Assembly (NCBI GenBank): GCA_964563105.1
Contig: CAZLXM010000065.1
Coordinates: 1-22,653 of the forward strand
From: CAYVTV01 sp964563105
Lineage (GTDB): Bacteria; Bacteroidota; Bacteroidia; Bacteroidales; GCA-2748055
Direction: 5' to 3'
DNA length: 22,653 bases
Positions 16,551 to 22,653 of this stretch are shown here, piece after piece. The position numbers and the translations under genes are program-made. Positions within the stretch are counted from its first letter, which is position 1. Each line of letters begins with the position of its first letter. Below the pieces are notes generated by a model that saw nothing but the letters and a program-made list of their open reading frames with translations, did no database searches and was not told where the DNA came from.

Positions 16551-17740
16551 TGTACGGGAAAATTAAAGAGCACCTGAAAAAAGAATTAAATGATATTAAA
16601 GGTGAAGGCCTTTATAAAAATGAGAGAATAATTATATCTCCTCAGGGTGCGAAAATTAAGCTGGATACAGGTCAGGAAGTTTTGAATTTTTGTGCTAATA
16701 ATTATTTAGGACTTTCAGATCACCCGGAATTAATTAATGCAGCTATTGAGGGGATGAGATCTCATGGTTACGGCATGTCTTCTGTAAGGTTTATATGTGG
16801 AACAACAAATTTGCATAAAACATTGGAACAGAAGATTGCTGATTATTTCGGAACTGATGATACTATCTTGTATGCAGCTTGTTTCGATGCTAATGGAGGC
16901 GTATTTGAACCTTTATTTACCGAAGAAGATGCGATAATTTCCGACACATTGAATCATGCCTCCATAATTGATGGCGTAAGGCTTTGTAAAGCTCAAAGGT
17001 ATAGATATGCCAGTGCTGATATGGATGATCTTGAAGAACAATTACGTAAAGCTTCAACTCAGCGTTTTCGGATAATTGTAACTGATGGTGTTTTCTCAAT
17101 GGACGGGCATGTGGCACCTGTTGATCATATTTGCGAACTTGCAGAAAAATATGATGCCCTTGTTTTGGTTGATGAATGTCATTCTGCCGGTGTAGTAGGA
17201 AAAACCGGGAGAGGAGTTACGGAGTTATTTGATATACGGGGGAAAGTGGACCTGATCACCGGTACTCTTGGAAAAGCTTTTGGAGGTGCTATTGGGGGAT
17301 TTACTACAGGCCGGAAAGAAATAATAGAAATATTGAGACAACGTTCACGTCCCTATCTTTTTTCAAATTCTCTGCCCCCTGCTGTGGTTAATGCCGGTAT
17401 TAGAATGTTTGAAATGATGAGTGAAACCAGTGAACTCCAGGATAAACTCCATAATAATACTGAATATTTTATTAAGAAAATGCAGGAAGCAGGTTTTGAT
17501 CTTAAGCCAACCCAGTCTGCTATTTGTGCTGTTATGCTTTATGATGCAAAGCTTTCTCAGGAGATGGCTGAAAAACTGCTTCAGGAAGGAATATATGTGA
17601 CAAGTTTTTATTATCCCGTTGTACCAAAAGGACAGGCAAGGATCAGGGTGCAACTTTCGGCTGCACATAAAAAAGAACAGCTCGATAAGGCAATTAATGC
17701 ATTTATAAAGACAGGCAAAGAATTGAGGGTTATAGAATGA
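16550..17740 (+). CDS. kbl: Glycine C-acetyltransferase (2-amino-3-ketobutyrate CoA ligase)
   Basis: A 396-residue PLP enzyme of the alpha-oxoamine synthase family. It cleaves 2-amino-3-ketobutyrate with CoA to glycine and acetyl-CoA, completing threonine breakdown after the dehydrogenase just upstream. Visible marks are FCANNYLGLSDHPEL, SVRFICGTTNLHKTLE, the cofactor-binding DTLNHASIIDG, VTDGVFSMDGHVAPV, LVDECHSAGVVGKTGRG, and the Schiff-base lysine Lys242 in TGTLGKAFGGAIGG. The C-terminal part has PYLFSNSLPPAVV and RIRVQLSAAH. Length agrees with E. coli Kbl (398). The start ATG shares its A with the upstream stop codon, so translation is probably coupled. Other family members (BioF, HemA, serine palmitoyltransferase) are unlikely given the operon partner and the sequence motifs. 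Confidence 0.96.
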   Translation: MYGKIKEHLKKELNDIKGEGLYKNERIIISPQGAKIKLDTGQEVLNFCANNYLGLSDHPELINAAIEGMRSHGYGMSSVRFICGTTNLHKTLEQKIADYFGTDDTILYAACFDANGGVFEPLFTEEDAIISDTLNHASIIDGVRLCKAQRYRYASADMDDLEEQLRKASTQRFRIIVTDGVFSMDGHVAPVDHICELAEKYDALVLVDECHSAGVVGKTGRGVTELFDIRGKVDLITGTLGKAFGGAIGGFTTGRKEIIEILRQRSRPYLFSNSLPPAVVNAGIRMFEMMSETSELQDKLHNNTEYFIKKMQEAGFDLKPTQSAICAVMLYDAKLSQEMAEKLLQEGIYVTSFYYPVVPKGQARIRVQLSAAHKKEQLDKAINAFIKTGKELRVIE

Positions 17741-17813
17741 ACCTGTCTTAAACTTTTTAAACAATCGAATGCTAAAACTTGTTATTACCGGGTACAATTG
17801 ATATTTTCTTTAT

Positions 17814-19064
17814 ATGCGTGGGAATTCCTTAGTTATTATATTTATCATCGTTTTATTCATTTTTATAAGCGACTTGTACGCATACCGGGGTTTATCCTAT
17901 CTTTCCCGGGATTGGCCTTCTAAAAAAGAGACTATTTTAATAATATTTTTCTGGTCTGTAACAGCATTTATGCTATTATGGCTTACATGGCTTATTCTTT
18001 CCTATAAAAGTTTTGACTATGATCGCTTTTATTATAATGTAACATTATTTTTTGGAGCAGTAGTACTAATTTATGTCCCTAAATTATTTTTCAATATTTT
18101 TCAGTTTATTCATGATATTACCGGATTTTTTAAAAATCTTGCATTTTCAAATCCCGTAAATAAAGGGTCACTAAAGATTAGCAGAATTGATTTCATCCTG
18201 CAATTGGGTTTGTTTATTTCTTTCATTCCTTTTTTTTCGATTTTATGGGGAATATGGAAAGGGAAATTTAATTTTCAGGTCAGGAATCTGGTACTTGGCT
18301 TTCCCAACCTTCCGGAATCTTTCAATGGTATCAGGATATTGCAGATAAGCGATCTTCATATAGGCAGTTTCAGAAATAATCCCGGTGAAATTGAGAGGGC
18401 AGTTGATCTTATTAATCGTGAAAATGCTGATTATGTTCTTTTTACCGGTGATATGGTGAATAATAAGGCGGCAGAAATAGAGGATTTTGTTCCTATATTA
18501 GCTAAGATCCAAGCAAAAAAAGGGAAATATTCCATATTGGGGAATCATGATTATGGTGATTATTATCAATGGGAAACAGATGAAATGAAAGCTCAAAATC
18601 TGCAGGATCTTTGTGACTTTCATAAAGAAATGGGCTTTGTGCTTTTGAGAAATGAGTCTGTCAGATTAAATGAAAATGGAGAGCCTGTTGGATTAATTGG
18701 AGTGGAAAACTGGGGTTTGCCTCCTTTCCCCCAATATGGGGATCTTGATAAAGCGATGATTTCGGTAAAAGATATTCCCTTTAAAATCCTTATGTCACAT
18801 GACCCGTCACACTGGGATGCTGAAATTGTTGGTAAAAAGAATATTGCACTAACTTTTTCTGGCCATACCCATGGGATGCAGTTTGCCATAAGGGTCCCCG
18901 GCTGGAGCTGGAGCCCGGTTCAGATGAAATATCGCAGATGGGGCGGACTTTATACAGAGAGAAACCAAAAGCTATATGTAAATATAGGGATTGGATTTAT
19001 TGGATTTCCCGGAAGAGTCGGGACACCACCCGAGATCACAGTTTTTGAACTGCAAAAAACATAA
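17814..19064 (+). CDS. Membrane-anchored calcineurin-like metallophosphoesterase
   Basis: A 416-residue protein. The first about 150 residues hold four probable membrane segments: about residues 6-22, 39-62, 72-95 and one around 127-147. The catalytic domain follows: Asp180-Leu-His182 (QISDLHIG), Gly-Asp213 (FTGDMVNN), Asn244-His245-Asp246 (LGNHDYGDY), MSHDPSHW and SGHTHGMQF, which together supply the two-metal site of the calcineurin-like phosphoesterase family. The general layout is that of YkuE/YaeI-type membrane phosphoesterases, some of which act on lipid-linked phosphates; the true substrate here is unknown. Topology would need checking to say on which side the domain lies. It begins 73 bases after kbl on the same strand and may share its transcript, though no functional link is evident. 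It ends 5 bases from the convergent ribonucleotide reductase gene, with no terminator between them. Confidence 0.9.
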   Translation: MRGNSLVIIFIIVLFIFISDLYAYRGLSYLSRDWPSKKETILIIFFWSVTAFMLLWLTWLILSYKSFDYDRFYYNVTLFFGAVVLIYVPKLFFNIFQFIHDITGFFKNLAFSNPVNKGSLKISRIDFILQLGLFISFIPFFSILWGIWKGKFNFQVRNLVLGFPNLPESFNGIRILQISDLHIGSFRNNPGEIERAVDLINRENADYVLFTGDMVNNKAAEIEDFVPILAKIQAKKGKYSILGNHDYGDYYQWETDEMKAQNLQDLCDFHKEMGFVLLRNESVRLNENGEPVGLIGVENWGLPPFPQYGDLDKAMISVKDIPFKILMSHDPSHWDAEIVGKKNIALTFSGHTHGMQFAIRVPGWSWSPVQMKYRRWGGLYTERNQKLYVNIGIGFIGFPGRVGTPPEITVFELQKT

Positions 19065-19069
19065 ATCTT

Positions 19070-21694
19070 TTAGCTGCATTTAGAGTGTCCACAGGAAGTA
19101 CATTTCAGGCATCCTTCCTGATATACCAGGTTTTCAGATTTACAAACCGGACATTTATCTCCTGTTTTCACAATTGTCCCATTTGGGATATATTTACGCA
19201 GTGCCCTTTCCACTCCCGCTATCCAGGTATTAATGGTGTCATTATCCAGTCGGAGTGAACTTACAAGGTCCACGACATCTTCAATTGGCATTCCATATCT
19301 GAGGACCCCTGAGATAAGCTTGGCATAATTCCAGTATTCTTTATTGAACTGATGAGATAAGCCCCCAAGCATATTCTTGTATCCATATTTATCAGTGTAT
19401 TGAAAGTCATATCTGTTAACTCCGTTTTCGTCCTTGTTTTTGATGATTTTCCCCTTGGTTATTGATTTAGGGATAGGGAACATTTCATCATCCATCATAC
19501 CGGTAAATATTTCGTATGGCCTGTTATCCTTTAAACCTATAAAAGCTATCCACTTTTCGTTATTGTGGGCAAATCTGATGATTTCAGCACTTAATTCTTT
19601 TGGGCGTATTGGTTTCGCTTTATCGAGGTTCAGAGTATCTTTCTTTTTGTCATCAATAGAAACCAGCACACCTGATCTTGCCCCTTCACGGTATACTGTT
19701 GTACCTTTGCATCCGCTTTTCCAGGCAGTTATATAAAGGTCGCCTACAAGTTCTTCCTTAACATTTGAGGGTAAGTTTATTGTAACACTGATTGAATGGT
19801 CAACCCATTTTTGTATTTCACCCTGCATCCGAACTTTTGCCACCCAGTCAACATCATTGGAAGTAGCTTTATAATAAGGGGATTTTTCAATTAGCTTTTG
19901 AATTTCCTTATCATCAAGAGTCATAACTTCATTTATATCATAGCCGTTAATTTCAAGCCAGGTAATGAATTTATGATGAAACACGTTAAATTCTTCCCAA
20001 CTGTCACCTGTTTCATCAATAAAAGAAACGACGGCATCTTTATCATTCGGGTTTACTTTTCGTCTTCTTTTATATACAGGGAGAAAGACAGGTTCAATTC
20101 CTGATGTTGTTTGTGTCATTAAACTGGTTGTTCCTGTAGGGGCAATGGTGAGAAGAGAGATATTTCTTCTTCCGTTTTTTACCATTTCCTGGTAAAGCTC
20201 TTCGTCCTCTTTTCTTAAACGGTTAATAAATGCATTATCTTTTTCGAGGTTATGATCATATATTTTAAAAGGGCCTCTTTCTTTTGCCATTATGGTAGAA
20301 GAGCGATATGCTTCAATGGCAAGTGTTTTATGTACTTCCACTGAAAAGTCAATAGCATTATCACTACCGTATCGTAAGCCAAGAGCAGCGAGCATATCAC
20401 CTTCAGCAGTTATTCCCACACCTGTTCTGCGTCCTTCGATTGCCTTAACACGTATCTTTTCCCATAATTTACGTTCAACACTCTTAAGTTCATCATCTTC
20501 AGGATCTGTTTTTATTTTTTCAAGGATAGCATCAATTTTTTCAATTTCCAGATCAATAATATCATCCATAATCCTTTGTGCCATGATCACATGTTGCTTA
20601 AACAGGTTAAAATCGAAACGTGCATCATTGGTGAATGGATTTTCGACATAACTGTAAAGATTGATTGCCAGAAGTCTGCAACTGTCATATGGGCATAATG
20701 GTATTTCACCGCATGGATTGGTGGAAACGGTTTTGAACCCCAGGCTGCTATATGCATCTGCTACTGATTCCCTGATGATAGTGTCCCAGAATAGTATTCC
20801 TGGTTCGGCCGATTGCCAGGCATTATGTACAATTTTTTGCCAGAGTTTGCGTGCATCTGTCTCTTTTTTGTAAACAGGGTTTTTGGCATCAACCGGATAT
20901 TGTTGAATAAAGGGCTTATTTTCAATAACAGCCTGCATGAATTCATCGCTAATGCGCACAGACACATTTGCCCCGGTCACTTTACCGCTTTCCATTTTGG
21001 CGTCAATAAACTTTTCGGCATCGGGATGTTTAATGGAAATACTCAACATCAGGGCCCCGCGGCGGCCATCCTGGGCAACTTCCCTGGTGGAATTTGAATA
21101 TCTTTCCATAAACGGGACAACTCCGGTTGAAGTAAGTGCGCTATTCAATACCGGACTACCTTTAGGACGGATATGAGAAAGATCATGCCCTACACCACCA
21201 CGACGTTTCATTAATTGTACCTGCTCCTGATCAATCTTCATTATTCCCCCATAAGAATCAGAAGGGCCTTCATTTCCTATAACAAAACAATTCGAAAGAG
21301 AAGCGATCTGAAACCTGTTACCTATACCTGTCATAGGAGATCCTTGCGGAACAATATATTTAAAATCTTTTAACAGATAGTAAATTTCTTCTTTTGAAAG
21401 AGGATTAGGATATTTATTTTCTATGCGTTCAAGCTCTGAAGCAATCCTCCGGTGCATATCATCGGGAGATTTTTCATATAACTTTCCGAAAGAATCTTTA
21501 AGGGCATACTTATTCACCCAAACTTTGGCGGCAAGCTCGTCATCTTTAAAATATCTTAATGATTCCTCATAAGATTCTTCATAAGAATAAGTCTGTTTTT
21601 CAATATCCTTTGTTTCTTCTTTTTTCACTATTATATTTTCTTCTTTATCATTAAACAGTAAACCTGTTTTTTTTGTTGCAGCCAGTTCTTCCAT
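19070..21694 (-). CDS. nrdJ: Adenosylcobalamin-dependent (class II) ribonucleotide reductase
   Basis: An 874-residue enzyme that makes deoxyribonucleotides using a B12-derived radical, independent of oxygen. The ATG at 21692-21694 is chosen as start; the frame continues 18 codons upstream to a TTG but has no ATG there. Visible marks: YIVPQGSPMTGIGN, Cys136 in SLSNCFVIG (one of the redox thiols), MKRRGGVGHDLSHIRPKG, DGRRGALMLSI, Cys328-Gly-Glu330 in NPCGEIPLCPYDSC (thiyl radical site and acid), GRRTGVGITAEGDMLAALG, and the PTGTTSLMTQTTSGIEPVF loop. The last 30 residues carry a zinc-ribbon/redox tail (CPVC...CLKCTSC...C). The first about 60 residues are charged and low in complexity. No cobalamin riboswitch or clear NrdR box was seen upstream. 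No second subunit is expected for this class. Confidence 0.95.
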   Translation of the reverse strand: MEELAATKKTGLLFNDKEENIIVKKEETKDIEKQTYSYEESYEESLRYFKDDELAAKVWVNKYALKDSFGKLYEKSPDDMHRRIASELERIENKYPNPLSKEEIYYLLKDFKYIVPQGSPMTGIGNRFQIASLSNCFVIGNEGPSDSYGGIMKIDQEQVQLMKRRGGVGHDLSHIRPKGSPVLNSALTSTGVVPFMERYSNSTREVAQDGRRGALMLSISIKHPDAEKFIDAKMESGKVTGANVSVRISDEFMQAVIENKPFIQQYPVDAKNPVYKKETDARKLWQKIVHNAWQSAEPGILFWDTIIRESVADAYSSLGFKTVSTNPCGEIPLCPYDSCRLLAINLYSYVENPFTNDARFDFNLFKQHVIMAQRIMDDIIDLEIEKIDAILEKIKTDPEDDELKSVERKLWEKIRVKAIEGRRTGVGITAEGDMLAALGLRYGSDNAIDFSVEVHKTLAIEAYRSSTIMAKERGPFKIYDHNLEKDNAFINRLRKEDEELYQEMVKNGRRNISLLTIAPTGTTSLMTQTTSGIEPVFLPVYKRRRKVNPNDKDAVVSFIDETGDSWEEFNVFHHKFITWLEINGYDINEVMTLDDKEIQKLIEKSPYYKATSNDVDWVAKVRMQGEIQKWVDHSISVTINLPSNVKEELVGDLYITAWKSGCKGTTVYREGARSGVLVSIDDKKKDTLNLDKAKPIRPKELSAEIIRFAHNNEKWIAFIGLKDNRPYEIFTGMMDDEMFPIPKSITKGKIIKNKDENGVNRYDFQYTDKYGYKNMLGGLSHQFNKEYWNYAKLISGVLRYGMPIEDVVDLVSSLRLDNDTINTWIAGVERALRKYIPNGTIVKTGDKCPVCKSENLVYQEGCLKCTSCGHSKCS

Positions 21695-21985
21695 ATTTTC
21701 TTCTTTGAATAGAGTTGTTATCCAATAACTTAGGGTTTGAATGATCAATCAGGGATAAAATGCAAATTAATAAACACCTTACTGCTTAAGCAAAATTTAA
21801 AAGCTTGTATTTATTAACATTCTTCATTACTTATTAACCCTGTTATTGTAGCATCCTAATGATTAACTGTTTAAGCTTTGTTGAAGTTTTTCTTTTTTCT
21901 TTGCAACAATTCTTTATTAAACATTTAGATAATCAATATTTAGATGCTTGTTTCAAGTTATACTATTAATTACAAAATTAACTAT

Positions 21986-22011
21986 AATAAAAGATAAATA
22001 CGTCTTTTATT
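21986..22011. repeat. Small AT-rich hairpin
   Basis: AATAAAAGA (21986-21994) and TCTTTTATT (22003-22011) are perfect 9-base inverted repeats around an 8-base loop. On the plus strand a run of A follows. Too weak to call a terminator, but it could lie in the nrdJ leader or act as a regulator site. Confidence 0.3.
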
Positions 22012-22246
22012 CATAAAAAAACTTCTTATTTATATATTGATTTTCACAGCATTCAGTAATAAATTTCCGGACAATTAAAGTACAATAAAATTGGTGTTAT
22101 TTCCTTTTTTTACATACGTTATTTATTAACAAGATTTCAAGATATCAGATAAGAGATTGATTGTAAAGAAAGTATTAAAACAGGGTTTGGTTATTTCATC
22201 AATTTTTAAAGTAAAAGACAGTTTTTTCCTAAAAATATAGTTAAGA

Positions 22247-22302
22247 AAATACTTGTGGAAAAGCTTTTAATATTTTGATAAATAACAGAAAAACAAGTAT
22301 TT
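22247..22302. repeat. 10-base inverted repeat downstream of waaA
   Basis: AAATACTTGT (22247-22256) and ACAAGTATTT (22293-22302) are exact inverted repeats with 36 bases between them, starting 15 bases after the waaA stop. On the minus strand the distal arm is followed by TCTTAACTATATTTTTAGG, so a role in ending the waaA transcript is possible, though the loop is long. Confidence 0.35.
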
Positions 22303-22317
22303 ATTTGATAGAATGGA

Positions 22318-22653
22318 TTATTGGGGCTGGTTATTTAAGATGTGGTCCAATATTCGTCTTGTAGCGCCAAGTTTTGATTGTATGTGTTCTTTTGCGAAAC
22401 CTGAATATTTTTGAAGAAGTTCGTCAGATGACAGGAGCTGGTCAAATATTTGTTTCATTGTGTTATAGTCATTAATTGGGAAAGCTGCTTTTTTTTGAAT
22501 AAGGTCATGAGCTTCTGCGAACTTTTGGTGATTTGGTCCAAATACCACTGGTAACCCATATGTAGCAGCTTCCAGGATATTATGAATGCCTTTTCCAAAA
22601 CCTCCGCCAATATAGGCTATTTCTCCATAGCGATAAATGGCACTCAGATGTCC
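22318..22653 (-). CDS. waaA: 3-deoxy-D-manno-octulosonic acid (Kdo) transferase, C-terminal part (runs off the right edge)
   Basis: The last 111 codons of a minus-strand gene whose start lies beyond the window. The sequence shows the C-terminal glycosyltransferase (GT-B, family GT30) region of WaaA/KdtA: GHLSAIYRYGEIAYIGGGFG, then GKGIHNILEAATYGLPV and VFGPNHQKFAEAHDLI, the binding region for the CMP-Kdo donor. The enzyme adds Kdo to lipid A precursor at the cytoplasmic face of the inner membrane, so the organism makes lipopolysaccharide. The frame is continuous to the TAA at 22318-22320. The ending is of normal kind, with a helix of roughly 40 residues after the last conserved motif. Confidence 0.95.
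   Translation of the reverse strand, partial: GHLSAIYRYGEIAYIGGGFGKGIHNILEAATYGLPVVFGPNHQKFAEAHDLIQKKAAFPINDYNTMKQIFDQLLSSDELLQKYSGFAKEHIQSKLGATRRILDHILNNQPQ

Larger units (their letters stand above)
21695..22317. other. AT-rich intergenic region upstream of nrdJ
   Basis: 623 bases without a credible open reading frame lie between waaA and nrdJ, both on the minus strand. It should hold the nrdJ promoter. I recognise no conserved B12-riboswitch core, NrdR box pair or tRNA. Two inverted repeats stand out and are listed separately (21986-22011 and 22247-22302). Confidence 0.4.

Noticed and set aside
17363..17797. A 144-codon minus-strand frame opposite the end of kbl
   Set aside because: It overlaps the well-supported kbl gene and reads as Cys/Phe/His-rich sequence without domain signs.
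21695..21748. An 18-codon N-terminal extension of NrdJ from a TTG
   Set aside because: No ATG exists in the extension and the ATG at 21692-21694 gives a normal start; the extension has no family similarity that I can see.
22247..22262. DnaA-box or origin-like TGTGGAAAAG
   Set aside because: A single weak match without repeats, dnaA or other replication genes nearby.
21695..22317. Possible cobalamin riboswitch upstream of the B12-dependent reductase
   Set aside because: No B12-box-like conserved core or GC-rich stems are visible on the minus strand.

Overview
The window looks like chromosomal DNA of a member of the Bacteroidota, probably an anaerobic or facultative Bacteroidales/Marinilabiliales-type organism. 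This rests on low GC with very AT-rich intergenic DNA, leaders without clear Shine-Dalgarno sites, a promoter matching the Bacteroidota TTTG-N20-TAnnTTTG pattern, Bacteroidota-style lipoproteins, and family content (GH78 rhamnosidase, several Tat-exported Gfo/Idh/MocA proteins, short-chain-type threonine dehydrogenase, class II ribonucleotide reductase, Kdo transferase). The assignment is inferred from these traits; no phylogenetic marker is present.

Layout. Positions 1-1032 (-) hold the N-terminal part of an exported sugar-isomerase-like protein (FucI/AraA superfamily) that runs off the left edge. At 1530-2795 (+) is a lipoprotein ending in a lamin-tail domain, followed by a very good intrinsic terminator. 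At 3336-4673 (+) is a Tat-exported lipoprotein of the Gfo/Idh/MocA family. It converges, across a GC-rich hairpin, on a long minus-strand block from 15310 down to 4841. In transcription order that block is: Gfo/Idh/MocA protein, neutral-ceramidase-like hydrolase, second Gfo/Idh/MocA protein, Tat-exported enolase-superfamily lipoprotein, aspartate ammonia-lyase and GH78 alpha-L-rhamnosidase. The block starts behind a clear minus-strand promoter at 15399-15430. An internal promoter candidate precedes the enolase-family gene.

Divergently, 15564-19064 (+) carries a threonine catabolism pair, L-threonine 3-dehydrogenase and 2-amino-3-ketobutyrate CoA ligase, overlapping by one base. A membrane-anchored metallophosphoesterase follows. 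Five bases beyond it, convergent, is a vitamin B12-dependent ribonucleotide reductase (minus strand, 21694-19070). After a 623-base AT-rich gap, the C-terminal part of waaA (Kdo transferase, lipid A core synthesis) runs off the right edge.

How the genes may work together. The 3.3-15.3 kb region reads as an accessory catabolic locus acting largely outside the cytoplasm: four proteins carry twin-arginine signals, and the rhamnosidase and ceramidase-like protein carry Sec signals. Tat export fits enzymes that fold around a cofactor such as NAD(P) before export. A reasonable hypothesis is extracytoplasmic oxidation and alpha-proton chemistry on sugars or glycosides, combined with rhamnose removal. 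The substrate cannot be read from the sequence, and no SusC/SusD pair, transporter or regulator is visible here. The rest (threonine degradation, aspartase, NrdJ, WaaA) is ordinary metabolism. I saw no rRNA, tRNA, CRISPR array, insertion sequence or phage gene.
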